Part shown: positions 13,306 to 24,873 of the stretch, in pieces
Layout: the number at the start of each line of letters is the position of its first letter
Position numbering within the stretch: the first letter of the stretch is position 1
NCBI GenBank assembly: GCA_030549775.1
Contig: CM060172.1
Location: forward strand, 4,857,361 to 4,921,360
DNA: 64,000 bases
From: Tamarix chinensis
Taxonomy: Eukaryota > Streptophyta > Magnoliopsida > Caryophyllales > Tamaricaceae
Direction: 5' to 3'
Translations under genes and position numbers: made by a program
The notes under the pieces: model-generated
Database searches by the model: none
What the model saw: only the letters and a program-made list of their open reading frames with translations
What the model was told of the DNA's origin: nothing

Positions 13306-14793
13306 TGATAAATTAGTAAACATAACTAATATTAAGATGGTTTTCCTTCTTTATAAATGTTAGTTTCCATGTATTCTTTATGAATGTTATATTTTCTATT
13401 AGATTCATGGATAATGCGTAATTAGATTATTTTTTAAAGGTTCACTCAAAGGGTCCAAATAAGACTAATATGAGGCAATATGAAGGCTTTGAGTAGACAT
13501 TGTAAAGAACCTAGCATGTATATGGCCTCATTAATTTTCAAGAGAATTATATTTAATTGAAAATGGAAAGAATTTTTCCTTTATTTAATCCCAATTTGGA
13601 AACATGCAAGGAATAAAAATTATAGATATTCTTCTTAGATTTCCTATGCACCAAATATCACTTTGGTTTGACACCAAATGAAGAAGCTAAGATCCAACAC
13701 AGCCTACCAGTGTTGATAAAAATGGTTGTATGGCCTTTTAGCGCAAACAATAAGTCTCTGACTCCAACACAACCTAGGAGTGTTGAGCTACACAACTATG
13801 TTGGGTGTCAATTTTTGTCTCTCAACATGGTTTTAATGGATAAACAGTTACATTTGATGACATATTTTTCTATACCTAATTTAGCATGACCCAAGGCATA
13901 TTAGGAGACTCTCTTTCTTTTTCTTTACTCCATATCTTTTTTGGGTATTCATCACTCTTTTATGAAAAGTGAATTATATTATCAGTTCTTAAACATCAAT
14001 TCTAGGGAATTAAAGTACCACATTGAACTCTATCTCTATATTTTTATCTATTAAATTCTTCTCTTTATGTTATACCATTATGCATCTTATTTCATTATTA
14101 TGCTTCATTATTTAAATTATTCATGAGAAATTATTTGCTCTTGGATCCAATTAGGTTCAATTACATTATCAACTTGATGAATGGATTGAATTGTTTCCAA
14201 AATTATTTGAATTATGATATTTAATTTCTAGCATTTAATAAAATAGGGTTAGAACAATTGATCAATAATATATGCTAATTCGATTGTTAGTTAAATCTAG
14301 AAGATTATTATTAACACCAAAACTTATCAATTGAATAGGAATTGACAAATCAAAAAAGTAGAGTAGTGATTCTTGAGAATTGATTGAATTATCTTGTTCT
14401 TAAAGTGTTTAAATAGATTTATAGCCAAGAAAATAGGTTGTTAGAATTTGTTGAGCATGAATTTTAGTTGTCAAAAGAGATTAATGATTATTTTTGGCTA
14501 ATTAGTCCTAATGTATTGAACAATTAAGAGAATAGAAAGATTGATTTATTAAATTATATTAGAATTATAACTTAAATTTGATCCTAGGCTTATTTTTAAT
14601 TGATTGATAACATAATTAGTAGTCTCCATCCTTTTTGTTTTTGTATTTGCATATGGTTATGACCCACTCCTTTTTAGTTATTTTATTTAGATAGTCAAAA
14701 ATAATTAAAATAAGTAGTTAACAACGAAATCCCTTATGATAGGACGTTATTTTGCTATGATGACATCCATACGCTTGTAGATTTAAGTGAACA
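13306..14793 (+). repeat. 5' LTR of the gag-only element
   Basis: Direct repeat of 17,815-19,293. The matched landmarks 'tctattagattca', 'gctacac', 'ctatacctaatttagcatg' and 'gatcctaggc' occur in the same order. It starts TGATAAATTAGTAAA and ends AAGTGAACA. The open frame at 13,668-13,889 lies in the LTR and is not a gene. Confidence 0.75.
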
Positions 14794-14817
14794 AGTTTTT
14801 AGGGCAATTGTCAAGGA
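14794..14817 (+). other. Degenerate primer-binding site, tRNA-Asp type
   Basis: The sequence agtttttagggcaattgtca directly follows the 5' LTR. It aligns with the complement of the plant tRNA-Asp 3' end (TGGCGCCGTTGCCGGGGA) at about 11 of 18 positions. The location immediately after the LTR is the stronger argument. Confidence 0.5.
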
Positions 14818-14929
14818 CTTAGGCTAGTTGATATTAATCTATTTATTTATTTTTGACTAAAATTTATTTTTCTTTATATTTTCCTTTTTTCTTTAATTTT
14901 AGTCATCTAATATTATCTCTAGTGGTTCT

Positions 14930-15720
14930 CTAACATAGTATAATTGTACCGTATCTAGGAATTGGAAGCCAATAATCATGCATTCTTGTTTGGTTGAACT
15001 AGATGCATAGTTAGATATTCTATCTCAATAAATGGATACTTTGATCATTGCTAATGTGTTGGTCGAGACCATTGGATGTTATTATCGTGGGGGACCATAT
15101 GGTAATATAGCTTGTCAAGTAGGTAGTCCATTTTGTTAGCCATATGAACATGCTAACTATGAGTGTGATTTTTACAAGAACACTAATTCATACTCAAATA
15201 TTTACTACTTGGGATGGTGTGATTACCCTAAATATTCATGGTGGAATAAGAATCCCATTCCAAACTAGTATCCAACATGACACCCACTCCAAGAGTTTGA
15301 AGTCCAAGCTTTAGTTCAAGAGATAAAGCCTAGTTTGGAGGAAGTTCTATCTAAGTTCATTGATGACACTAAGGCTAGTCTTCATGAGCAAGTGCCATGG
15401 AGTAAGGATCTAGAGGCCTCATTCAAGAACTTGGGGTTCAAAACAAGGATTTTAGCCAACATATTTGTTGAAGATGATTAAGGAGCATTGCATAAGAATA
15501 TAGAGACAAATCTAAAAGTGAATGCTATAGCAATTACATTAAGCAATAAAAAGGACATTTTAGATTTACCATCCAAGAGCTTAGAGAAGAATAAAAAGGA
15601 GAAGTCAAGTGAGGATCAAGCTAATTTGATAATTGAGCTTCAAGAGTAGGAAGAGCCACTACATTATTATCTAAGAGAACCATGTGGAGTAAAAAATTTC
15701 TCACCTGAATCCTTCTAAGA
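14930..15720 (+). pseudogene. Decayed Athila/Tat-like gag, C-terminal half
   Basis: One frame with scattered stops from about 15,115 reads PYEHANYECDFY, then YYLGWCDYPKYSW, then a region rich in E/K with LEASFKNLG. It ends in a segment resembling the Gag C-terminus of Athila/Tat elements (E-T-N-x-K-V-x-A-I-x-L). At least five in-frame stops are present (for example in 15,130-15,720). It lies between the primer site and the polypurine tract as the only recognisable protein of the element. Confidence 0.55.
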
Positions 15721-15727
15721 GTAGAAG

Positions 15728-17797
15728 TTGGAATATGCTATTAAGACCTTCCTTTTCAAGGAAGTAAAGTCTCAATGGGGAAAACTTGAGACTCCTTCAA
15801 TTCTCAAGTATGGTTTTCATTCACCTAACTCTAAATATTTTATGATTGTCATTGTCAATGTAACTGGATTTGAAATGATTACATTACTAAGTACATTTAG
15901 ATTACAACAACAAGTTATAGGGTATAAAAAAAACTTGATTGTGACCTTGATAAGTTGAGGTTGCACTCTAACAAAAATCTAAGTATTATAAAGAGAAAAA
16001 TAAATGCTGGATTAATAAGTATTATCATGTACATTAGTTTATGTGGGATATATGGTATAAATTTTACGTTCTTTTTTAAGCTCTTTCAAGTGATTGTCCA
16101 ATTCTTGAAGTGTTGTGATGATAGTGGTGTTTCAAAGTTTAAGATCACCATAGTAAGGTGTTAATTGTTTTTCATTTCTATTATCTCTCTTTACCTTATT
16201 TCCATATATTAAGTTGTGCATTTATTTTACTTTATTTGTTTATTTATTTTGTTTTTAATTTTTTTAGTGTATCCATTTCCTATATTTTTAGTGTGCTTTA
16301 TTTTATTTAGTATGTTCGCTTTAGTATGTTGTTTTCTTAATTTATTTTCTTTTTGTGTGCTTAATTTTAATTGATTTTCCTTTTTGATTTCTCAAAAACA
16401 AGAAATTAAGGAAATGATAGGCTAATGATGAAAATTTGATAGAATTCTTTACTCAACTTGATAATGAATTAGTGAGACCTATAGATTGAAAGTGAGTATA
16501 ACAAAAAAAAGGCATTTAAAATGTTTTTAAGAGAGAAATTTCTAATAGACTCCAAAACCACTTATCATTCTATTACTTTATTTGTTTATCTTTATTGATT
16601 TGCTTATGCAAATTGAGGTATAGGAAATAGAGTTCGTAATATTGGAAATGGAGAGATATTTAGCCTTATATATTTTTCACCTCTTATACAATCTCACTAT
16701 TTTCTAATTGTGTGTATTCTCCTTTGACATTTGAAACTAGATCTTGCATTATTTCTCTTCAAGGTCATATATGACTTATGCATGCACACTAACATGATTA
16801 AGGCACATATTTTCTTTTCATAGCTACATTAGCCAAATTACTTAACAAATGATAACCATTTCCTTTTTTTCTTAAATGCTTTGAGTTCAAGACCTATTCT
16901 TTTTAATTAAAGCCTACATTTTATATTCCATGATCCCAAGTTATTACCTTAACTGTTTGCAAAATTGAGGAGAAATAAATCTTGAATGTATTTGGTGTAG
17001 GTATGCTAAACATAATCATAGGGTGTAATGAAAAGGTGTTTGGTAGATCTTGTATTGTGAAAATAATTAAATTGTAGTTTTTATTTGAAAAAATGAAAGA
17101 AAAGAAAAAGAAAGGAATACATGTGTTGGAGTTGTGATGTGGGTGATTAAGCATCTAAGTTTTAATTGGTAAGGAGGGGTTGCTGGAAAAATCCTTTATT
17201 AATATTTCTGGATTGTGTTAGTGCAATATTAATCATAACATTTAAGATGAATTCTTGTAGTTGTCACTTCATTTATTTTTAGGCAATTAACTACAATCTT
17301 AGACTTACTCTACTTCCTATCCTAGCCTAATTATAACCTTAATAAGACCTCATGATTTTTACTTTGCATAATGTCTTTTAAGTGGTGGAAAAAAAGAATA
17401 CATGCTAGCATAGCTTGGAGAATTTTGAGTGAAATGATTACATCCTTAAAATTTAAAAGTGTTGAGTGTATACAATTATCCATAGTGAAGAAGTTCACTT
17501 ATTTATTTAACCTTTTTCTTATAAGGATGTGCTTCTAAAAAATTTCAAACCATCTTTGAGTGTCATAATACTACTTAATTGAGAGTACAGACTGAGGATT
17601 GTTCACAACTTTATATATCATTTTTCCTAATTTTTAATGCTTTCAATTTGGGTAGGTATTTTAAATGTAGATCTTGTTTATTCACTCTGTTTCTATTATC
17701 TCAAGACTTGATTACTATTCCCTTTATTTGTCTTCTTCATCATCATCATCATCCTTTTCTATTTTTATGCTCTGAGTTGTTTCAGGATTAACAATAG
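15728..17797. other. Interior of the gag-only element without recognised genes
   Basis: An open stretch at 15,728-15,958 (76 residues, start MEYAIKTFLFKEVKSQW) follows the gag remnant on the same strand. I cannot assign it and it may be the decayed end of the same protein. The rest, to 17,797, is AT-rich with poly-T runs. Short open frames at 15,955, 16,921 (minus) and 17,579 show no domain. Confidence 0.4.
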
Positions 17798-17814
17798 GTC
17801 AAGCACGGGAGAGT
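17798..17814 (+). other. Polypurine tract of the gag-only element
   Basis: The sequence gtcaagcacgggagagt lies immediately before the 3' LTR start TGATAAATTGG. A purine run GGGAGAG at this position fits the plus-strand primer of LTR elements. Confidence 0.6.
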
Positions 17815-19293
17815 TGATAAATTGGTAAAATGGCTAATATTAGGATGATTTTTCCTCTTTATATGTGCATAATTTCATGTATTCTTTATGCATATTGTTT
17901 GATTTTCTATTAGATTCACGGCTATTTTTTTCTTTAGCATTTTTTTTGTAGGTGTACTTAATGGATGCAAATAAGGCTAATATGAGGAATATGAAGGCTT
18001 TTAGTAGACATTACACAAATCCAAGCATGTATATGGCCTTATTAATTTCTGATAGAATTACATTTAATTGAAAAAGTGAATAAGTATTCATTTGATTCAA
18101 TATTAATTTGGAATAGTATAAAGAACAAAATTTATAGATTTTCTTCTCATCTTTTGAACACATTCAAGATCGCCTCGTTTCAACTCTAGAAGAAGAAGTT
18201 ATGAGCCAACACATCCTACCAATGTTGATCAATATGGTCGTGTAGCCTTTTAGCATAAATACTAGGTCTTTGTCTCCAGCATAGCCTAGATTTGTTAAGC
18301 TACACGATTGTGTTAAGTGTCAATTTTGTTTCTTAGAACGATTTTAATGGAGAAATAGTTACATTCAATTGCATATTTTTCTATACCTAATTTAGCATGA
18401 CCCAAGGCATATTGTGAGAGTTTATTTCTTTCTCTTTGATCCTTGATGTTCTTTTTTTTGTATTCATCTCTTTTTTATGAAAAGCACATTAGATTATTAG
18501 TTTTTAAACATCAATTCTAGAGAATTGAATCACCGCATTGAATTTCATCTCTACTATTTTATCTATTAAACTATTCTCTTTCTCTTTTAATATTATGTAT
18601 CATAATTCATTATTATGCTTCATGATTTCAATTATGCATGAGTAATTATTTGTCCTAGGATTAAATTAGGTTCAATTCCATAGTTGATTTGATGAATGGA
18701 TTCAATTGTGGTCAAAATTGTTTGAATTGTGCTATTTAATCGCTAGCATTGAATAAATTAGCGTTACAACAATTTATTATAACTATTTTAATATAATAAG
18801 ATTGTTAATTCTAATTGAAAGATTATAATTAACATCAAAACTTAGTAATTAATCAAGAATTGATGGATCACAAAAGTATATTAGTGATTCTCAATAATTG
18901 GTTGACTTAGCTTTTTCTTAAGGAGTTTAATTAGATCTATAACTACTTCATTAACAATGAATTTTAGTTGCCAAAAAGAGATTAATGGTTAATTTTGACT
19001 AATTTTTTCTAATATATTGAATAAATATGATACAAAATAGAATGATTTATTAAATTACATTAGAATTATAATTGAAATTTGATCCTAGGCGTGTTTCTAA
19101 TTAATTAATTTCATAGTAAGTAGTCTCCATTCTTTCTGTTACTTTATTTGCCTATCGTTACCACCCATCAATTTTTAGTTATCTTATTAAGATAGTCAAA
19201 AGTAATGAAACCAGTTGTTATCACTGAATTCTTTGAGGATACAACCTTGTTTGGTTACTACAACATATGTATGCTTGTAAATTTAAGCGAACA
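17815..19293 (+). repeat. 3' LTR of the gag-only element
   Basis: Copy of 13,306-14,793 with the same order of landmarks. It ends AAGCGAACA and is followed at once by the second half of the Tat protease, which fixes its right border independently of the repeat comparison. Confidence 0.75.
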
Positions 19294-20420
19294 ACTTTGT
19301 CGTAGTCACTTTCCCCTCGGCATATAACATGATTTTAGGTCAATCATTTCTCATCATGATGTAAGTAAGCATATTTATGATAGAGCTAGTGAATAGATTC
19401 CTATGCAACAATGACTAGGCAGAAGTTTGGCGAGATTAGAAGGTTGGTTAGCAGTGTTACGCCATCAAAGTAAAATGGAAGTTAGGAATATCAAGGGTTG
19501 ATGGTACTAAATACACCTATTTGATAGCATAAACATTTGTTCTCTAATACTTGTTCACCATATTTGAAGGTATAATTTGGAAATCTATAAATAAAAAAAG
19601 TTATTTCAGTTTAGATAAAAATGGAGAACATTGTGTTGTAATTGGCGAGAGGTTGACTAAGACTAACAAGGGAGATCTTATGAGCTTCCTGGCTAAGAAT
19701 GTTGATGCCTTTACATACATGGTATCTTATTTGGAAGGAAATCCCTTTGAAGTTATTGAGCACCACTTGGACATTTTGAAGTACAAGCTACTCAAATAGA
19801 AGAAAATACCATGATTGGTTGAGCTTTATGGATTCCTTTTCAAGCTACCATCGTGTTAAACAACCCAACTTAGATCAAGACAAAACCACTTTCATAACTA
19901 ATGATAGTCTTCACTATTACAAGGTTTTAATAGTTGTACCTAATAATTAAAAGGTTATTTAACAATATATTTGAGGGGTAGATTGATAGCCAAGTAGAGG
20001 CATATGTGGATGATACGAATGTGTAGAATAAAAATAGAGAATCATATACTAAGGATTTACAGATTATCTTTGATACTTAGTGAAATTTTAAGATGAAGTT
20101 AAACCTAAATAATGCATCTTTAGAGTCATCATTTTTCTTGAGTTTTATGGTGTCCAGTAGGGGAATTTAACTCTACCTTGAGAGAGTGGTAGTCATATTG
20201 TATATATAAGCTCTAGAAGATAATAAAATACAACAAGCAGTTGATAAGGAAGCTAGCAGAACTATATAGATTTTTATCTAGAAGGGAAAATAATAATTTG
20301 TCATTCTTTCAATTGCTGAGAGCAAAAAATAATTTTTATTGCATGACCGATTTCTAAAAGGCATGTGATGATGTATTGGAACACTTGGCCAAAATACCAA
20401 CTCTTACTACTTAATTAATA
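19294..20420 (+). pseudogene. Tat-lineage pol: protease C-terminus and reverse transcriptase
   Basis: From 19,296 one frame reads FVVVTFPSAYNMILGQSF, the conserved end of Tat proteases (V-P-S-A-Y-N-x-I-L-G). A frame at about 19,620-19,800 carries GERLTKTNKGDLMSFLAKN and then DAFTY, matching the Tat linker before RT. RT palm motif C is intact as YVDD at 20,003-20,014, followed by MKLNLN and FLSFMVSSRGI-like blocks. KACDDVLEHLAKIPTLTT near 20,350-20,415 is the RT/RNase H connection. Many stops and frameshifts lie between these islands. Continues after the solo LTR at 20,706-24,868. Confidence 0.8.
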
Positions 20421-20705
20421 AATTAGCTAAATTACTTAATAATTCTCAAAAATCCTACCAATAAACTCCCCATACACGTGGTTACTCCCTCCTTTTATGC
20501 CATGCATACCATGCACATGCATGTAGACACTTAGCTGCTTGTTTATTAAGTTTCAAGCAACGAAACCACCCGTTGGTCTTCAAATTTGCAGGAGACACTT
20601 TCCAAATGAAGAATACTTTGTTACATAATTATGAAATCCAATTCTTGAGTGTTTGCTCCTACATCAGCATAGTTATAGAATAAGCAGCTTGATTTAGATT
20701 TATTG
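20421..20705. other. Unassigned short segment inside Tat pol
   Basis: RNase H would be expected here but about 250 bp give no recognisable RNase H residues. It may be a small unrelated insertion or simply decay. It ends with TATTG, the left target duplication of solo LTR B. Confidence 0.4.
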
Positions 20706-21109
20706 TGTAATACCCCGTTTTTCAAAACCATAATTATAAATTAATAATCATAGGATTAATTATTATTATTATTATTTTAGGAGGTTTAATTTTAAAAGTA
20801 TTATCATTTTTTGTATTATTTTGATGGTTTAAGTGTAAATTTAATTAGGTTAAAATTTTTATAGAGATTAGGTTATTTAAATTAATCCTAGTTTTTACCC
20901 GTAAATCTTATTTTAAATTATTTTATTAATAATCTTTTGATCTATAACCTAAAAATAATTTTCTAAGAATTATTTTTGATTATTTTACTCTTTCCGATTA
21001 TTTTTAAAATCTATCCTAATTCAGATAATTTTTTCCAAATTATTTTTATATTTAATATTTTAATATACCTAAATTAAATCTAAAACTAAATAAATAAACT
21101 CCTATCCGG

Positions 21110-22330
21110 TGCTATTAATTTACCTCCTACTCTACCCTCTACCTTGTCCAAACATTTTTCCTGAAGATTTTTCTGTCCCCCCTCTGTACATTTATACACA
21201 AATATCCACGCTACATACTTACACACTCACTCTGCACATTATACACATATACACACGCACACGGCACCATCACCGAACCAACCCCAACCCCAATCAACCC
21301 AAACATCCCCCCTTTTCATTTCACATATACACACGCACACAACATCCTTGCACTTTGCACAACACCCCCGTCATCCAACCCCAGCCTTCTCCCCTTCTCT
21401 CCTTCTCCCTACCACTTCCATCGCCCTTCCCCCATCATAACTCGTCGCCCAGCTTCCTCCATCCCAGCACCACCACATCCTTCCCTCTCCTCCTGTGCCT
21501 TTCGACACCCAGCATTCCCATCTAGCACACCCAAATAGCCCCTCTCTGCATGCCCATCGCATGCAGACCCTGTACCTCCCTCTCATCCCATAACACCTCC
21601 ACTTCCCGAGCAGCACCAACGCCACCTCCCAGCCATCCCTCCAAGCAAACAAGCCCTCATCTCCCCTACCTCTCCTCCTGTGCCTTTCGACACCCACCAA
21701 TGGCATGACACCCAGCCAACACCGAACCACTGCCCACTTCCTTTCTCTGCCATCCCCGTACAGCACCTTGCACCCGACCATCAACCCTCCTCTCCCCGTT
21801 CTTGGCTTTATTTATTTCCTCGCCAAACCCCCATTCGCCTTCTCCTTCTAGCCCATCCAACCATCCCCAACAGTCCCCGCAGCACCATCCACCTTCCCAG
21901 CCTCCTAGCTTTCCACCCTCGACCAGCAAACCTTGCCTTACCCCCAGCCCTTGTTTTTCTCTCACCCGGCAGCCACAGCATCGCACCAGCCACCATTCTC
22001 CCTCTTGACCCAGCCGCCCTTCAGCCTCCCTTGTGCACCAATCTACTCGACCAAATGCAGCACCCAAGCCCTTCCATCTCCTCCTAACCTTCGACCACCG
22101 ATCCCCTCTCTACATGCTCATCGCATGTAGCCACCGACCACTTCCTTTCTCTGCGCCTTCCACCACCATTCGCAGCCCCTGCTCCCCTCCATTTTCGCCC
22201 ACCACCAGCCATCAGGTAACCTAGCGAGCCAGCGCTAGTCACCACCACCTCCACTTCCTCGTGCCACCCCTACCGGCCAACCCTCGCTACCCTTCATTTT
22301 TTTCATGCGTGCATGGATCACACTGCGCAT
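21110..22330. repeat. Pyrimidine-rich GC island of solo LTR B
   Basis: C/T-rich on the plus strand (ccacttcc, cctctcc, ccatcccc strings), the mirror image of the purine-rich islands at 5,030-6,340, 38,470-39,740 and 43,700-44,520. It contains several open frames of 60-138 codons on both strands, all low-complexity and without domains. It contains a diverged internal duplication: 'ctcctgtgcctttcgacaccca' occurs near 21,490 and again near 21,673. Confidence 0.75.
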
Positions 22331-22352
22331 GCAGCGTGAGTTTTGTATATTT

Positions 22353-22354
<2 letters not shown>

Positions 22355-22391
<37 letters not shown>
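22355..22391. repeat. (TA)n microsatellite
   Basis: Pure TA dinucleotide tract immediately after the GC-rich island of solo LTR B. Confidence 0.95.
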
Positions 22392-22394
<3 letters not shown>

Positions 22395-23779
22395 TACCTA
22401 TTCTAAGTGTAAGGGTATTTTAGTAATTTTTTAATAATAAATATTTTTATATTATAATTATTATTTTATCTGATAGATATTAATTCTATAATTTCGGTAT
22501 TATTTTTAGGTACAAAAGGTTGATTAGTGGGATCCGATAAATTTAGTAGGATACCGCTATTTTTGCATTTTTGCTGGAATTCAGGTAACCGTTATACCTT
22601 ACTAAAATTACAAACATTTTATGATAGCACATTAGGGTTTTCAGTGGATGAAATATGTTAAGCATGATTTATTTCATATGATTATGTGTTAATTATTATT
22701 ATCATGAAAACAGATAAATCGAGCATGTTATCTGATGTAAATTATGTCTATTATGAAAGTATGATTAAAATGAGTCTAATGAAGGAAAAATAATTTGTAT
22801 GATAATTATATATAAAATAATAGGTTGAGCATGCTTAGATATGATTATGGATTAATTATTATGGACGTGTGCCCTAGGAGCAATTTAGTCATTTTTGTGT
22901 ATCATGATATTTGTCTTGAAAGTCATGTATAATATGTATTAGCTATTGTTGAGTATGGGAGTATGTGTTTTGGATAGATTAAAGGTGTGGAAAAGGATTT
23001 TATGTGTAAAATTATGAATAAGGGCAAAATGGTCATTTGACATATCTGATAATTTAAATCGCGTAAGAAATAATTTATTTATGGTATTTTAGCCTTTTTA
23101 TGGAAAATGAATAAATCAAAATGGAATTTGTATTTAAATAGATGATAATCTAGAAATATTAGTCTTGAAGGTATTTTGGTCTTTTTTGGCCTAATATATC
23201 CAGATGTGAATAATTAAGCCTAGGATAGCCTTAGTATATTTTAATGTTGGAGTCAAACTTGACGTTGATTATTGTTGTCTTGAATGATTGGAAATAAGTA
23301 AGAACGGTTAAGTATGAGAATTGAATTTATTTGTATTCTATGCGATTTCATGGTCATCTTAATAAAATACTAATATTTAATGTGAAAGACCTCGAGATCA
23401 GGAATGGTGGCTCCTAGGGGTCGCTACCCTAAGGACGTGGTTTAGCCCACGGTTGATATGGATTTTTGCTGGTGTGCCTTAGTGCCCCAGTCAAGCCCTA
23501 CATCTTACTCTATTTTGTTCTGTGGACTAATAGGGGGTATGCATACTTATGGATTAGGTGTCCTTGTCGGTAGGGTACTGTGTTACCTTCGTGTACTAGT
23601 GCGACCAAGGTACCTTTGCGTCCTTGGATTGATAGTCGGTAGGATACTATGTTGCCTTGTTGCGCCGGTATGACTGAAGTACCTTTGTGTCTTCAGGTTG
23701 ATTGATCTCCCCTCGACAAAGTAAATAAAATGGAAATGATATGATTTGATGGAAATAATAATTATCAGATTATTGGATT

Positions 23780-23985
23780 ATTTGGTAGTAGCCTTCGTGC
23801 CTACCTGTGGTTTCGGTAATAGCTTTCATGCCTACCTGTGGTTCGGTAGTAGCCTTCGTGCCTACCTGAGGTTTTATGTAGTTTCTGTACTAGCCTTCGT
23901 GCCAACCTGAGGTTTTCTATGCTTTCGGTAGCAGCCTTTGTGCCTACCTATGGATTTGGTAGCGGCCTTCGTGCCTACCTATGTT
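23780..23985 (+). repeat. GGTAG...CTACC module block in solo LTR B
   Basis: About six copies of a 30-45-bp unit containing ggtagtagccttcgtgccta-cc. Each copy has GGTAG and CTACC arms that could pair. The block sits in the same relative place as the CCAC...GTGG modules of the minus-oriented LTRs, but the sequence is different. The LTR around 1,332-1,611 has the same GGTAG type, so two subfamilies are present. Confidence 0.75.
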
Positions 23986-24404
23986 GGTTTTATGTCTGTG
24001 AGAATACCTGTGATATTATGGATCTTATTATGTTGTATCTGTAAGTTTACCTGTGACGTTATGGATTTATTATGCTGTACCTATAAGTATGCTTGGGATG
24101 ATATGAATCTTAGTAAATTATACCTATGAATATGCCCGTGATGTATGTGATTGTTTGGGATTTATGCTGAGACATGAATTATGCTGAAGTTGGGTTTTAA
24201 TTATTACTCAGAGAGTATTTTTAGGATGTTCAATAATAAGTTCGGTTGTTTCAGATGAATAAAAATGAGTAGTACATGACCTTGATGGAAATTGATTATC
24301 CGAGTGATTATTGTATCTCAATCATCGTATTTATATGTATATACCTTATACCATGTTAATTGTATGCCTTGCATGTGGTCCATGCTGATTTATCGTATTA
24401 ATTT

Positions 24405-24500
24405 GGTGTAAAGGGTTGCTCAGTACCGTAGTACTGAAGGGTTCATTTTCGTGGGCCCCTGCCTATTCAATGGGCAGTGGACTTTGCAGGTCAGCCTTTG
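24405..24500 (+). promoter_or_regulatory. Conserved LTR core (possible transcript start/end region)
   Basis: The segment 'gttgctcagtaccgtagtac' then 'gtgggcccctgcctattcaa' recurs as reverse complement at about 35,210-35,310 in solo LTR D. A related 'cagtacgctacatactgag' version occurs in the LTRs at 2,090-2,170, 31,050-31,130 and 62,970-63,050. It is the best conserved LTR part apart from the ends. Conservation suggests an R/U5-like function, but no transcript evidence is available. Confidence 0.4.
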
Positions 24501-24873
24501 AACTCAGTCAAATGCTAATAGTTCAGATTTGGGAGCGTAGGACTATCTGGTGTTTCTTTTATTTGTCTTATTTCCGGTTGTATTTAGACCCTCGTGTCCT
24601 ACTATAATTTCTCTCTAGAGTTTTGTAAACTGCTAATATTGTTTTTAATTAGTAGTATTTATCTAACGTTCTCTCTATCCTGATTTCTGTAATCATGATA
24701 TTAATTTAAGCGGATTAATGATTTTAGCCTTAGCACTTGGTATGAGAATGGTAGAGGAAACCAGACTTGTACCAAGTGTGGTGGTAACACCCTTTGTTTT
24801 TATTGTTTTAGCTTTCGCACTTAACTCTGTAAACGAAATTTTTCAGTTGTAAATTTTGGGGTGTTACATATTG

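Larger units (their letters stand above)
13306..19293 (+). mobile_element. Non-autonomous gag-only LTR retrotransposon (TR-GAG-like)
   Basis: A pair of direct repeats, 13,306-14,793 and 17,815-19,293, begins TGATAAATT and ends GAACA. They bracket a 3.0-kb interior with a degenerate tRNA-Asp-type primer site, a decayed Athila/Tat-like Gag and a polypurine tract. No protease, RT or integrase motif was seen inside, so mobilisation would have needed enzymes from another element. It sits within the Tat protease, whose halves abut both ends. The flanking 5-mers GCATT and ACTTT match at only 3 of 5 positions. LTR divergence is high (about 20% in the block compared by eye), which indicates an old insertion. 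Confidence 0.7.
20706..24868 (+). mobile_element. Solo LTR B, 4.16 kb, chromovirus family
   Basis: Starts TGTAATACCCCG and ends GGGGTGTTACA, with exact target duplications TATTG at 20,701-20,705 and 24,869-24,873. Tat pol lies on both sides. No internal domain, primer site or second LTR is present, so this is a solo LTR. The order is AT-rich start, pyrimidine-rich island (21,110-22,330), TA tract (22,355-22,391), module block (23,780-23,985), a conserved segment at 24,405-24,500 and the 3' segment with 'ttagccttagcacttgg'. The reverse complements of these parts occur in the minus-oriented solo LTRs, so this copy is plus-oriented. Long open frames on both strands between 21,109 and 22,224 are composition artefacts. 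Confidence 0.88.

Noticed and set aside
21109..22224. Cluster of long open frames on both strands (up to 138 codons)
   Set aside because: Proline/serine/histidine-rich on one strand and glycine/arginine/tryptophan-rich on the other. They overlap in several frames, have no domain, and lie inside solo LTR B in a pyrimidine-rich island.
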